DNA of 26,318 nt, taken from the NCBI GenBank assembly GCA_937876995.1, contig CALEFD010000023.1:1-26318 (forward strand), given 5' to 3'. Made by a program: the position numbers and the translations under genes. Below are positions 16,400-25,574 of this stretch, in pieces. The number at the start of each line of letters is the position of its first letter. The first letter of the stretch is position 1. Below the pieces are notes generated by a model. The model was not told where the DNA came from, searched no databases, and saw only the letters and a program-made list of their open reading frames with translations. This DNA is from an uncultured Bacteroidales bacterium (GTDB lineage: Bacteria > Bacteroidota > Bacteroidia > Bacteroidales > Bacteroidaceae).

Positions 16400-17344
16400 A
16401 TGGCAGATAAGAATCTGGTTATAGTATTGGGACCTACCGGCGTGGGAAAGACCGATTTGTGTCTTACCCTCGCCCGTTTTTTTAATTCACCCATTATATC
16501 AGCAGACTCCAGACAGATGTATGCCGACATACCTATTGGTACAGCAGCTCCAACACCAAAAGAACGTGCTTTGGTGGAACACTACTTTGTGGGAAACCTT
16601 GATTTGACCGATTATTACAGTGCCGCAAGATACGAAGAAGAGGCTCTTAAAACCATAGATATCCTATTCGCAGACAACAAAGAGACTCTTATAGTAACAG
16701 GTGGTTCTATGATGTATATAGATGCCTTATGCAAAGGAATAGATGACATACCCACTGTTACTGAGGAAGTTAGAGAGAATCTTAAAGAGCGATACAATAG
16801 CTTGGGATTAGAAGTTTTAGCACAGGAACTGCGTCTTTTGGACCCCGAATATTATGCCATAGTGGATAGAAAGAACCCAAAGCGTGTAATACATGCACTT
16901 GAAATCTGCTACATGACCGGAAAGACCTATACATCATTCCGTTCAGGGCAAAAAAAGGAGCGTCCATTTAACATTATTAAGGTGGGGCTTACCAGAGATA
17001 GAGAAGAACTATACGCCAGGATAGATGCTCGTGTAGAACAGATGATAGATAACGGTCTTATAGATGAAGCAAAAAGAGTCTATCCCTACAAGTCTCTCAA
17101 TTCATTAAACACCGTAGGTTATAAAGAACTTTTTGCCTGGATGGATGGTGCAACCACCCCTGAAGGTAAAGAATGGACATTGGATTTTGCAATAGAGAAG
17201 ATTAAGCAGAACAGCAGAATCTATTCTCGCAAACAGATGACATGGTTCAAACGTGATAAGGAAATACGCTGGTTTCATCCCGACAATCAGGAGGAAATTA
17301 TCAACTATATAAAAGAGAGGTGCAATGCTTATCAAACTGTATGA
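16400..17344 (+). CDS. miaA: tRNA dimethylallyltransferase
   Basis: The 314-residue enzyme puts a dimethylallyl group on A37 of tRNAs that read codons beginning with U, including tRNA-Tyr. The P-loop GPTGVGKTD is at about 12-20, SADSRQMYADIPIGTA at 32-47, a VTGGSMMYIDALCKG segment near 100, and NPKRVIHALEICYMTG near 160-175, all family signatures. The C-terminal helical part is complete. The TGA stop overlaps the next start (17325) by 20 nt, suggesting coupled translation. The modification affects reading of UAU/UAC and weak suppression of UAG, which is relevant to the in-frame UAG upstream. Confidence 0.95.
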   Translation: MADKNLVIVLGPTGVGKTDLCLTLARFFNSPIISADSRQMYADIPIGTAAPTPKERALVEHYFVGNLDLTDYYSAARYEEEALKTIDILFADNKETLIVTGGSMMYIDALCKGIDDIPTVTEEVRENLKERYNSLGLEVLAQELRLLDPEYYAIVDRKNPKRVIHALEICYMTGKTYTSFRSGQKKERPFNIIKVGLTRDREELYARIDARVEQMIDNGLIDEAKRVYPYKSLNSLNTVGYKELFAWMDGATTPEGKEWTLDFAIEKIKQNSRIYSRKQMTWFKRDKEIRWFHPDNQEEIINYIKERCNAYQTV

Positions 17345-17939
17345 AAAGAATAACAGCCAACGGGATATAGACCGAGTGCTGGATGTACTGAACGGTGGAG
17401 GTATAATTATATATCCAACCGACACAGCATACGCAATAGGTTGTCATGCCCTTAAAGAACGCCCCATTGAACGTATCTGCAAAATCAAGGGAATCAACCC
17501 ACAGAAACACAGATTTTCTGTTATCTGTTACGATTTGAGCAAAATAAGCCAATACGTACAGATTGATAACAACACCTTTAAAACAATGAAACGCAATCTG
17601 CCTGGACCATTCACATTTGTTCTGCGCGCAGGAAGCAGATTGCCCAAAATATTCAGCAACAGAAAAGAGGTGGGAATACGTATCCCCGACAATGAGATTA
17701 TTCGTGAAATAAGCCGCCAGTTGGATGCCCCTATCCTATCCACTACCATACCATACGACGATTCAGAAGATATAGGCTATCTGACCAATCCGGAACTGAT
17801 AGATGAAAAGTTTGGAGACGAAGTGGATATTGTAATTGACGGAGGTGCAGGAGGATTTGAATTTTCTACTGTTGTATATTGTATAGACGGCGAAGAAGAG
17901 ATAATAAGAGAAGGAAAAGGAATATTGGATAACAAGTAA
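17325..17939 (+). CDS. YciO/Sua5-family threonylcarbamoyl-AMP synthase-like protein
   Basis: The 204-residue protein has the YrdC/Sua5 fold: an IIYPTDTAYAIGCHA segment at about 27-41 with KPxT-like PTDT, the KxR-type nucleotide-binding region and the long SVICYDLSKISQY strand. It also has VGIRIPDNEI and the closing SFxF-like FSTVV segment. Sua5 proteins activate threonine and carbonate with ATP to make the t6A37 precursor. YciO-type members differ and their role is less certain, and the GINPQKHRFSVI segment suggests the YciO subgroup. The start at 17325 has GAGAGG upstream inside miaA. Confidence 0.8.
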   Translation: MLIKLYEKNNSQRDIDRVLDVLNGGGIIIYPTDTAYAIGCHALKERPIERICKIKGINPQKHRFSVICYDLSKISQYVQIDNNTFKTMKRNLPGPFTFVLRAGSRLPKIFSNRKEVGIRIPDNEIIREISRQLDAPILSTTIPYDDSEDIGYLTNPELIDEKFGDEVDIVIDGGAGGFEFSTVVYCIDGEEEIIREGKGILDNK

Positions 17940-17945
17940 AACATA

Positions 17946-20165
17946 ATGAATATGAAGAGATTAGGTTACATTCTTGGATTGATTTCAATGTTAGTATCGG
18001 TTTCTTTCACATCAGAAGCCAAACAGATTGAACTGGAACAGATTGTTGACGGCACATTCAGTGCAAAAGGCATGGGTAGCATCACCCCTACTGCCGATGG
18101 AATACACTACCTGACAGTGAACGACGATTATAGTCGGATTCTTATGCGTTCGTTCAAAGACAAAAACTATGAAGAGACAGTATTAGACCTTGCCACAGTA
18201 CGCGGTAATAGTGGAATTAGATATTTTGACGGTTATATTCTGTCACCAAAGGAAGATAGAATACTTATCAAAACCAAAAGTCAAAAGATATTCCGTCGTT
18301 CCAGTACAGCAGAATACTACATATACACTATTAAAAACAACACTCTTGAACCATTGTCAACCGGCGGTCCCCAGCAAGAGCCAAAGTTTTCACCCGATGG
18401 CAATGTTATAGGCTTTGTACGAGAAGGAAACATCTTCCTTGTAAAGTTACTGTTCAACAACTCCGAATCGCAAATTACAAAGGACGGTAAGAAGAACAGC
18501 ATAAGCAATGGTGTTCCCGATTGGGCATACGAAGAAGAATTTTCATTCACATCTGCATTCGATTTTAGTGCAGATAGTAAAATGGTAGCATACATCAAGT
18601 TCAACGAAAATGGAGTAAACAGATTCGATATGCCTTTCTTTCAGACAGTTATGGAAGATGCAAACGAACAATCTCTGCTTTCCGAAAAACAGGTACAATA
18701 CCCCGTTTCAGGTTCTCGCTATTCTAAAGTATCTGTTCACACATTCGACATTAAGAGTTCCGTTACACGTGACATAGAACTTGAAACAGACAGTAATGTC
18801 TATATACCACGCATAAAGTTTGTGGCTGACGAAGAGAATAACCTATTCGTTTTTACACTTAACAGACGACAGAATAAACTTGAAGTATTTGCTGCAAATC
18901 CACGCTCCACTCTATGTAATCTTATATTGCGCGAAACAGATAACAGATACATAGAGACCACAAGTTATATGGATACAGAATTCTATGGCGACAAGTTTAT
19001 TATGCAGAGCGAAAAAGACGGACACAACCATCTGTATCTATATAATCTGAAAGGAAAACTGGAACGTCAAATTACCAAAGGAAATTGGGATGTGTTGGCT
19101 TTCCACGGCTACGATGCAAAAAGTGGTACTGCCTACTACGAAAGCAACGAACAGGGATTCTACAACTGTAATGTCTATAAAATAGACAGCAAAGGTAAAA
19201 GCGTATGTCTGACACCCGACAAGGGTTATAACAATGCCGTTTTCAGTGCAGACAACAGCTATTTTGTAAATACTTGGTCCAATTTGAATACTCCTCCGGT
19301 AGTATCAGTTATTGATAACAAAGGCAAAAAAATAGCTACGATAGAAGAGAATAAGGATTTACAGAATCTGGCTAAAGAGTACAATCTTGTACAAAAGGAA
19401 TTTTTCAACTTTACCACATCTGAAGGTGTAGAGTTATATGGTTGGATGGTAAAACCTGCAAATGCAAGCGCAAGCAACAAGTGTCCGCTTATTCTATATC
19501 AATATGGTGGTCCGGGTGCAAATGAGGTTATGGATTCCTGGAACACCGGTTTTTATAACGGAGGTACATTTGAAACCTATCTTGTAAATAACGGATATGC
19601 AGTAGCTGTAGTAGATGGTAGAGGTACAGGCCTGCGTGGCGCCGATTTCAAAAAACAGACCTATCTGCAACTTGGTGTTATGGAGAGTAAAGATCAGGTT
19701 GAAACTGCAAAGTATCTATCCACCCTACCCTTTATAGATGCAGAAAGAATAGGTATTTGGGGATGGAGTTATGGCGGTTATAATACACTTATGTCAATGA
19801 GTGAAGGTACACCTGTATTTAAAGCAGGTGTTGCAGTTGCACCTGTTACCGATTGGCGTTTCTACGATGCTCCATACACCGAGCGCTTTATGCAGATGCC
19901 AAAGGAGAATGGCGAAGGCTATGCAGCATCATCCGCTATAAACAGAATTGACAAACTTAACGGTCGTCTATTGCTTGTTCATGGTTTGGACGACGACAAT
20001 GTATTCTTTAGTAATACTACAGTCTATATGCAGGCATTAATAGACAAAGGTATTCAGTTTGATATGCAGGTTTATCCGGGCAAAGAACATAGCCTGGTTG
20101 GCAAATCAACACGTATGCATCTGTTTGGAAAAATTGTTGAATTCTTTGACAGAGAACTGAAATAA
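17946..20165 (+). CDS. Dipeptidyl peptidase IV-like serine protease (S9B)
   Basis: The 739-residue protein has a signal peptide (MKRLG... to SEA near residue 25), an N-terminal propeller domain and a C-terminal hydrolase domain. The catalytic Ser is S608 in GWSYGG, the Asp D683 in HGLDDDNV and the His H715 in GKEHSL. Members release X-Pro or X-Ala dipeptides from peptide N-termini in the periplasm. The EEFSFTSAFD part with the paired Glu-Glu residues of the family is at about 195-205, which holds the substrate amino end. The gene follows yciO by 6 nt and its stop directly abuts the convergent methyltransferase gene. Confidence 0.9.
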   Translation: MNMKRLGYILGLISMLVSVSFTSEAKQIELEQIVDGTFSAKGMGSITPTADGIHYLTVNDDYSRILMRSFKDKNYEETVLDLATVRGNSGIRYFDGYILSPKEDRILIKTKSQKIFRRSSTAEYYIYTIKNNTLEPLSTGGPQQEPKFSPDGNVIGFVREGNIFLVKLLFNNSESQITKDGKKNSISNGVPDWAYEEEFSFTSAFDFSADSKMVAYIKFNENGVNRFDMPFFQTVMEDANEQSLLSEKQVQYPVSGSRYSKVSVHTFDIKSSVTRDIELETDSNVYIPRIKFVADEENNLFVFTLNRRQNKLEVFAANPRSTLCNLILRETDNRYIETTSYMDTEFYGDKFIMQSEKDGHNHLYLYNLKGKLERQITKGNWDVLAFHGYDAKSGTAYYESNEQGFYNCNVYKIDSKGKSVCLTPDKGYNNAVFSADNSYFVNTWSNLNTPPVVSVIDNKGKKIATIEENKDLQNLAKEYNLVQKEFFNFTTSEGVELYGWMVKPANASASNKCPLILYQYGGPGANEVMDSWNTGFYNGGTFETYLVNNGYAVAVVDGRGTGLRGADFKKQTYLQLGVMESKDQVETAKYLSTLPFIDAERIGIWGWSYGGYNTLMSMSEGTPVFKAGVAVAPVTDWRFYDAPYTERFMQMPKENGEGYAASSAINRIDKLNGRLLLVHGLDDDNVFFSNTTVYMQALIDKGIQFDMQVYPGKEHSLVGKSTRMHLFGKIVEFFDRELK

Positions 20166-20870
20166 CTACTTGTAAATAAGAAATATTGTTGGAGTTTTGG
20201 AGAGGTCGGGCAATCGGTCTCTCCACTCTTTTATGGTCATAGTACGAGCATACTCATTATCACAAGTAAGTCCCGATGCTATACATAATCTGGTTTGTGG
20301 ACGACAGGCCTTTATAATATCTGCCAACATCTTTCCATTCCTGTATGGAGTCTCTATGAACAGTTGTGTCTGGTTTTCGGAATATGCCCTCTGCTCCAAA
20401 CGTTTAAGAGCCTTTATTCTTTCGTCAGCATCAATAGGCAAATAACCATTGAATGCAAAGCTCTGGCCATTGAAACCTGAAGCCATTACAGCCAATATAA
20501 TACTTGAAGGACCAACCAACGGAACCACATCAAGCCCCTTGCGTTGTGCTATTGCCACCACATCGGCACCGGGATCGGCAACTGCCGGACAACCGGCTTC
20601 CGATATGACCCCTATGGATTCGCCATTTTCCAGTGGTTTAAGCATACCAGCTATTTCAGCGCTATCAGTATGTTTGTTAAGCGTAACAAAAGTAAGTTTG
20701 TCTATATCAATTCCTCTATCCACCTGTTTTAGAAAACGTCTTGCTGTACGTACATCTTCTACAATAAAATGGTTTATAGAGAGAATTATCTCCCTATTAT
20801 ATGGCGGTAACACCTTATCTACGGGTGTATCGCCTAACAGATTTGGAATAAGATACAATGCCGGTTGCAT
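20166..20870 (-). CDS. Tetrapyrrole methylase-family SAM methyltransferase, RsmI-like
   Basis: The 234-residue protein is a member of the SAM-dependent methyltransferase family that includes RsmI, which methylates C1402 of 16S rRNA. LYLIPNLLGD at the start, IGVISEAGCPAVADPGADVV near 85-105, and VPLVGPSSIILAVMASGF near 115-132 are its signature. The usual N-terminal loop of classical RsmI is reduced, and a second type is common in Bacteroidetes, so the exact target is uncertain. It ends with TAG at the expected length; reading through would add about 20 residues. It is convergent with and abuts the peptidase gene. Confidence 0.82.
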   Translation of the reverse strand: MQPALYLIPNLLGDTPVDKVLPPYNREIILSINHFIVEDVRTARRFLKQVDRGIDIDKLTFVTLNKHTDSAEIAGMLKPLENGESIGVISEAGCPAVADPGADVVAIAQRKGLDVVPLVGPSSIILAVMASGFNGQSFAFNGYLPIDADERIKALKRLEQRAYSENQTQLFIETPYRNGKMLADIIKACRPQTRLCIASGLTCDNEYARTMTIKEWRDRLPDLSKTPTIFLIYK

Positions 20871-20878
20871 AACAGGCG

Positions 20879-20886
20879 CGAAGGTA
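20879..20886 (-). promoter_or_regulatory. Possible -7 element for the RsmI-like gene
   Basis: Minus-strand TACCTTCG differs from TAnnTTTG at one base and lies 9 nt from the ATG. No -33 box at the right distance. Confidence 0.35.
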
Positions 20887-20910
20887 GTACATTTTTCAAC
20901 ATAATAGTAT

Positions 20911-20918
20911 TAACTTTG
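20911..20918 (+). promoter_or_regulatory. -7 consensus match upstream of the ABC ATPase
   Basis: TAACTTTG matches TAnnTTTG exactly, 79 nt before the ATG at 20997. I see no clear -33 element, so it may be a secondary start. Confidence 0.3.
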
Positions 20919-20981
20919 CATAAAAGCGAAGATAGGATGCGCTCGTTGTAAATAAAGCAAGCTTTATTCACTCGCTTTCAC

Positions 20982-20989
20982 TATCTTTG
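20982..20989 (+). promoter_or_regulatory. -7 element adjacent to the ABC ATPase start
   Basis: TATCTTTG matches the consensus and ends 7 nt before the ATG, predicting a leader of only a few nt. The sequence before it (TTCACTCGCTTTCAC) resembles the repeated element at 26111-26133 and 26190-26213. Confidence 0.5.
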
Positions 20990-20996
20990 CAGACAA

Positions 20997-22424
20997 ATGG
21001 ATACAGAAATAACAATAAAGATAGAGAACGGAGTGGCTTGTGCGCCCGAAAACCGTATGGCAGCACCCATCAATGTGGCAATAAAGAGAGGTTGGCAAGT
21101 AGCCATTTCAGGACCTAACGGTAGTGGTAAAACACTATTGGTAAACACTTTATTAAGACAATATCCATTAATGGACAACAACTTTGTAGAGTATGGTTGC
21201 ATATCTGCATCTGATATACGCTACATAACGTTTCGCGACAGTTATGGTGTAGCAGATCCAACCTACTTCTATCAGCAACGCTGGAACTCTACAGAGATGG
21301 ACGATTCTCCCGTTGTAGGCAATATATTTCCACACATAGCCGATAAAGACTGGAAAGAGACACTCTACAACCTGTTCGATTTAGGATTTATCTGGAAAAA
21401 GCAGTTAGTTACACTATCCAGTGGCGAAATGCGTAAATACCAATTAGCCAAAGCATTGGCAGGAAAACCTAAAGTAACTATCATAGACAGCCCATTTATT
21501 GGACTTGACCTACAAACACGCACTATGCTGTGCAATCTGTTAGAGAATTTGGCCAACAGATGGGGCATACAGGTTATACTTGTGGTATCCAGAGAAAAAG
21601 ATATACCTGACTTTATTACCCATGTCATTCCTGTTGAGAATCTCACCTGCTACCCTATAGTACGCAAAGAAGTTTACCACAGTAACCCACAGCAAAAATC
21701 ATTAAGTCCTGAACTCAAAGGACTTCTCACTTCACAGCCATCTGTAAAAACGGAATCGGATGAGATTGTCAAATGTAACAGCATCACTCTGCAATATGGC
21801 GACAGAAAGATATTCAATAATCTGGAGTGGAGAATAATGAAAGGTGAACGATGGGCACTGCTTGGTGAAAACGGCGCAGGCAAATCGGCACTTCTCAGCA
21901 TGGTCTATGCTGACAACCCACAGTCATACGCTTGTGATATATCTCTGTTTGGCAACAGACGCGGCAGTGGTGAAAGCATTTGGGAAATAAAAAAGAACAT
22001 TGGATATGTATCGCCCGAAATGCATCGTTCATACGCCAGACACTACCCTGTGATAGATATTGTAGCATCGGGTCTGCACGATACAATAGGACTATACAAG
22101 AAGATTCATGACAATGAACGTGAACGTTGTATTGCGTGGTTAAAGATATTTGGATTAGAGAAACTTAAAGATAGAGATTTCTTTAATTTATCCAGCGGAG
22201 AACAGAGAATGGTACTTTTGGCACGTGCCTTTGTCAAAAACCCGTCACTTATAATTTTAGATGAACCTCTACATGGATTGGACGACAGCAACAGAAGTCT
22301 GGTAATGGATATTATCAGAACATTTTGTAGCAACAGAGAAAAGACAATGATTATTGTTACTCACTATCCGGAAGAGCTACCGGACATTATTGACAAACAG
22401 TTCAAACTGATACGTCAATCCTGA
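20997..22424 (+). CDS. Tandem ABC ATPase, ModF-like
   Basis: The 475-residue protein has two nucleotide-binding domains and no membrane segments. Domain 1 has the Walker A GPNGSGKT at 39-46, an LSSGEMRKYQ signature and Walker B VTIIDSPF. In this domain Ser stands where the catalytic Glu usually follows the Walker B Asp. Domain 2 has Walker A GENGAGKS at 290-297, LSSGEQRMVLLARA and a complete LIILDEPLHGLD. The arrangement resembles ModF, linked by annotation to molybdate transport, but no permease or binding protein is near, so that role is unproven. Its end overlaps the convergent glycosyltransferase gene by 10 nt. Confidence 0.82.
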   Translation: MDTEITIKIENGVACAPENRMAAPINVAIKRGWQVAISGPNGSGKTLLVNTLLRQYPLMDNNFVEYGCISASDIRYITFRDSYGVADPTYFYQQRWNSTEMDDSPVVGNIFPHIADKDWKETLYNLFDLGFIWKKQLVTLSSGEMRKYQLAKALAGKPKVTIIDSPFIGLDLQTRTMLCNLLENLANRWGIQVILVVSREKDIPDFITHVIPVENLTCYPIVRKEVYHSNPQQKSLSPELKGLLTSQPSVKTESDEIVKCNSITLQYGDRKIFNNLEWRIMKGERWALLGENGAGKSALLSMVYADNPQSYACDISLFGNRRGSGESIWEIKKNIGYVSPEMHRSYARHYPVIDIVASGLHDTIGLYKKIHDNERERCIAWLKIFGLEKLKDRDFFNLSSGEQRMVLLARAFVKNPSLIILDEPLHGLDDSNRSLVMDIIRTFCSNREKTMIIVTHYPEELPDIIDKQFKLIRQS

Positions 22425-23446
22425 CCATGCAGTTGCTTGTAGGTACGTTTTCCCAACAGATGATACTGCCATACCAACAGAAAACCCGATCTTTCGGGAA
22501 TATTCTCCAAAACTGTTTTGGATAAATTCTCAGCACGTTTGTCTGCAAATTCAGGTTTCATTCTTCTGAATGCCCGTCTGGCTTTAAAAACCGCCTTAAA
22601 ATTTCCTGTGTTCAGTTTAAGAAGGAACATAAAAGCAGCAACCATATCTAACCAGAAACGTACAAACATAACCTTTTTAAGTTCTCTTTCAGGCAGATTT
22701 TTGTAGAGCAACAACAGATTATTTCGGAAATTCAAGAACGTTTTGTACGGATTTGAACTATTCAATGTAGCACCACCTACATGTAACACCCTACTCTGCG
22801 GTATGGCTACTATCCCTCTGTTTCTGCTACGCAAACGCCAGCACAAATCAATCTCCTCCTGATGAGCAAAGAACTTATCATCCAAACCACCTACAGCCCA
22901 ATAATCGACACTCCTTACCAATAAGCAGGCTCCGGTTGCCCAAAACAGAGAAGCCACACTATCATACTGACCATTATCTTTTTCAACAGTGTCAAAAACC
23001 CTTCCTCTACAGTACATATAGCCCCAACGGTCCATAAAGCCACCCGCTCCGCCTGCGTATTCAAACTTTTCAGGATCCTTATAATCTATCAGTTTAGGCT
23101 GACAAGCCGCAATTTCTCCATGAGCATCCATATAGCTCAGCATTGGTTCAAGCCAACCCTCAGTAACCTCTATATCAGAATTTAACAGCAAATAATATTC
23201 TGATTCTACTTGTTGCAATGCTCTGTTATATCCACCTGCAAAGCCATAATTATCATCCAGTACAATCCTCCTGATTTGCGGAAATCTTTCCTGCATCATC
23301 TGCATGGAATTATCGGTAGAATTGTTGTCTGCAACAATAATTTCCACACCATTTATTGCAGTATATTCTACCAGTGTAGGAAGGAATTTCTGTAGCATAT
23401 CACTACCATTCCAGTTTAAAATAACTATGGCAACTCTACTCATCAT
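22415..23446 (-). CDS. Family 2 glycosyltransferase
   Basis: The 343-residue protein has a GT-A type domain: VAIVILNWNGSDMLQKFL at the start, a VADNNSTDNS nucleotide-sugar segment near 40, YLLLNSDIEVTEGWLEPM with the metal-binding acidic motif near 90, and WATGACLLVRS and EEIDLCWRLRSRN near 170-205. A basic, hydrophobic C-terminal part with a possible membrane-associating stretch (VAAFMFLL) follows. Such enzymes build surface polysaccharides or rhamnan-like chains; donor and acceptor cannot be named. It follows mtaB by 8 nt, so it is probably transcribed with it. Either of the first two Met codons could be the start. Confidence 0.88.
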   Translation of the reverse strand: MMSRVAIVILNWNGSDMLQKFLPTLVEYTAINGVEIIVADNNSTDNSMQMMQERFPQIRRIVLDDNYGFAGGYNRALQQVESEYYLLLNSDIEVTEGWLEPMLSYMDAHGEIAACQPKLIDYKDPEKFEYAGGAGGFMDRWGYMYCRGRVFDTVEKDNGQYDSVASLFWATGACLLVRSVDYWAVGGLDDKFFAHQEEIDLCWRLRSRNRGIVAIPQSRVLHVGGATLNSSNPYKTFLNFRNNLLLLYKNLPERELKKVMFVRFWLDMVAAFMFLLKLNTGNFKAVFKARRAFRRMKPEFADKRAENLSKTVLENIPERSGFLLVWQYHLLGKRTYKQLHGQD

Positions 23447-23454
23447 ACCGATAA

Positions 23455-24768
23455 TTATATAATTGTTGATTTTAAAGCATCACCCTTTTCATTAAAGCCA
23501 TCAAGGCGAACTCTGACCAGGCTATTCTCCTTTACCATATTTGCATCCATCTCTACCTTAATATAGTTTGCAGTAAAACCATTTGCAGGTTTACCACGCG
23601 ATGGACGTTCTACCAACACTTCTGCTTCGGTACCTATAAATGAATTATAAAAAGCCCGGGTCTTTTCATCAGATAAATCCAAAAGCCTCTTGCTACGACT
23701 ATGTTTGTCGGCGTCACTAACTTTATGGTCTATTCTTAAAGCCGCAGTACCCGGACGTTCTGAATAGCTGAATACATGCAGTTGGGTAATATCCAGATCC
23801 TTTATAAAGTTGTAGGCATCTTCAAAAAATTCTGCCGTTTCGCCTCTTGTACCTACTATAACATCCACACCTATAAATGCGTGCGGCATCAAATCCTTTA
23901 TCTTACGTACTTTTGCAGCAAAAAGTTCACGTTCATACCTACGATGCATAAGTTTCAGCACATCGTTTGAACCACTCTGTAACGGAATATGAAAATGTGG
24001 CATAAACGCACGTGAATTGGCAACGAAATCTATTATTTCGTCTGTCAGCAGATTGGGTTCTATGGATGATATTCTATATCTGGCTATACCATCCACATTA
24101 TCCAAAGCCTTTATTAAATCGAAAAAAGTCTCTCCGTTACTCTTACCAAAGTCACCTATATTCACTCCGGTTATAACTATCTCTCTTCCGCCCTCATCTG
24201 CCACCTGCACCGCTTCTGCTACCAAACTCTCTATTGATGGATTTCTACTGTGACCTCGGGCAAAAGGAATGGTACAATATGTACAATAGTAATCACAGCC
24301 GTCCTGTACCTTTAGGAAATATCGGGTTCTGTTTCCCTTTGAGCAAGAGTGAACAAAGTTCTTTATATCTTTGGCTTTTATGGTCTTATGAATTCCGGAA
24401 TCGCGCTTAACAAGATTATTCAGGTTTTCCAGAACACTACCTTTCATATCCTGACCAAGCACTATATCAACGCCGGGAATAGAGCAAACCTCATCCGGTT
24501 TAAGCTGTCCGTAACAACCGGTAACTACAACGTATGCTCCCGGATTCTCCCTTACTATCTTATGAATAGCCTGTCTGCACTTTTTGTCGGCAACTTCGGT
24601 TACAGAGCAGGTGTTTACTACACATATATCAGCCTGTTCACCTTTTCTAACCACGCGCACACCTGCATCGGCCAACTGCTTTGCAATGGTCGATGACTCC
24701 GAAAAGTTCAGTTTACACCCCAAAGTGTAAAAAACTGCACGTTTACCAATCAAGTACGAACTATTCAT
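23455..24768 (-). CDS. mtaB: tRNA t6A37 methylthiotransferase
   Basis: The 437-residue radical-SAM enzyme adds a methylthio group to C2 of t6A at tRNA position 37 (ms2t6A). An N-terminal domain has three Cys of the auxiliary cluster at C18 (TLGCKLNFSES), C54 (NTCSV) and C85 (GCYGQL). The radical SAM cluster CDYYCTYC uses C158, C162 and C165. The C-terminal TRAM-like part is present. The LGCKLNFSES motif favours MtaB over MiaB and RimO. The gene lies downstream of the rplI terminator, so it probably has its own promoter. Confidence 0.93.
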   Translation of the reverse strand: MNSSYLIGKRAVFYTLGCKLNFSESSTIAKQLADAGVRVVRKGEQADICVVNTCSVTEVADKKCRQAIHKIVRENPGAYVVVTGCYGQLKPDEVCSIPGVDIVLGQDMKGSVLENLNNLVKRDSGIHKTIKAKDIKNFVHSCSKGNRTRYFLKVQDGCDYYCTYCTIPFARGHSRNPSIESLVAEAVQVADEGGREIVITGVNIGDFGKSNGETFFDLIKALDNVDGIARYRISSIEPNLLTDEIIDFVANSRAFMPHFHIPLQSGSNDVLKLMHRRYERELFAAKVRKIKDLMPHAFIGVDVIVGTRGETAEFFEDAYNFIKDLDITQLHVFSYSERPGTAALRIDHKVSDADKHSRSKRLLDLSDEKTRAFYNSFIGTEAEVLVERPSRGKPANGFTANYIKVEMDANMVKENSLVRVRLDGFNEKGDALKSTII

Positions 24769-24781
24769 AATGTAAAGTTAT

Positions 24782-24812
24782 AAAAAAAGGGGCAGATAAA
24801 CATCAGCCCCTT
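24782..24812 (-). terminator. Rho-independent terminator after rplI
   Basis: On the minus strand AAGGGGC at 24806-24812 pairs with GCCCCTT at 24787-24793 around a 12-nt loop. A run of seven T residues follows (24782-24788, overlapping the stem base). It lies 20 nt after the rplI stop. Confidence 0.9.
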
Positions 24813-24832
24813 AGAATATTTAGTAATAAAGA

Positions 24833-25282
24833 TTACTCTGCAACTTCAGCAACAACTTCGAATGCAACCTGAGCCTTAATTTCTCTGTGCAAGTTGATAA
24901 CTGCGCTGTATGTACCAATAGCCTTAACAGTCTCTACAACTATAGATTTGCGGTCAACTTCAATACCTTTAGCAGCAAGAGCTTCAGCAATCTGAGCGCT
25001 ACCTACACCACCAAAAATAGTGCCGTTTTCGCTAACCTTAGCAGCGATTGTCAATGATACACCTTCAAACTTAGCAGCCATAGCTTCAGCTTCAGCCTTA
25101 ATCTTAGCAACTTTGTGAGCGCGCTGACGTTCGTTCTCTGCCAATACCTTCTTTGCTGATTCTGTTGCAATAACAGCTTTACCCTGTGGGATAAGATAGT
25201 TACGACCATAACCATCCTTTACTTTCACTACATCGTTCTTGTAACCCAAATTGATTACATCTTCTTTCAGTATAACTTCCAT
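24833..25282 (-). CDS. rplI: 50S ribosomal protein bL9
   Basis: The 149-residue protein binds 23S rRNA near the L1 stalk base and helps keep the reading frame. The N-terminal domain (MEVILKEDVINLGYKNDVVKVKDGYGRNYLIPQGKA) is the classic L9 opening, followed by the long connecting helix at about 40-75 and the C-terminal domain with ENGTIFGGVGSAQIAEAL. Length is normal. It is last in the rpsF-rpsR-rplI operon, ending at a terminator 20 nt on. Confidence 0.98.
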   Translation of the reverse strand: MEVILKEDVINLGYKNDVVKVKDGYGRNYLIPQGKAVIATESAKKVLAENERQRAHKVAKIKAEAEAMAAKFEGVSLTIAAKVSENGTIFGGVGSAQIAEALAAKGIEVDRKSIVVETVKAIGTYSAVINLHREIKAQVAFEVVAEVAE

Positions 25283-25302
25283 AATCTAATCTATTTTTAA
25301 GG

Positions 25303-25572
25303 TTACTTCATCATATCTGTTACGAATGGGAGAAGAGCCAAATGACGAGCTCTCTTCACTGCCTGAGCCACTCTGCGCTGGAACTTCAAAGAAGTACCGG
25401 TGATGCGACGTGGAAGAATCTTACCCTGTTCGTTCAAAAATCTCTTCAGGAATTCAGGATCCTTATAGTCAATGTACTTGATACCACTCTTCTTGAAACG
25501 GCAGTACTTTTTCTTCTTAACGTCAACTGCCTGAGGTGCCAAATATCTGATTTCTGATGTCTGTTCTGCCAT
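25303..25572 (-). CDS. rpsR: 30S ribosomal protein bS18
   Basis: The 89-residue small-subunit protein pairs with bS6 on the platform. KKKKYCRFKKSGIKYIDYKDPEFLKRF and the RRITGTSLKFQRRVAQAVKRARHLALLPF segment are diagnostic. In Flavobacterium, a relative, bS18 with bS6 and bS21 hides the 3' end of 16S rRNA, which explains weak use of Shine-Dalgarno sequences; the same may hold here. It starts 2 nt before the rpsF stop on the minus strand. Confidence 0.98.
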   Translation of the reverse strand: MAEQTSEIRYLAPQAVDVKKKKYCRFKKSGIKYIDYKDPEFLKRFLNEQGKILPRRITGTSLKFQRRVAQAVKRARHLALLPFVTDMMK

Positions 25573-25574
25573 AA

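Noticed and set aside
20165..20168. Bidirectional terminator between the peptidase and RsmI-like genes
   Set aside because: The stop codons abut and no GC-rich hairpin with a T run is visible there.
409..20870. UAG reassigned to an amino acid throughout this genome
   Set aside because: The DUF2442 gene (stop 811-813) and the RsmI-like gene (stop 20166-20168) end in TAG at plausible lengths, and no other conserved gene has an internal TAG. The sample is small, so this is not final.
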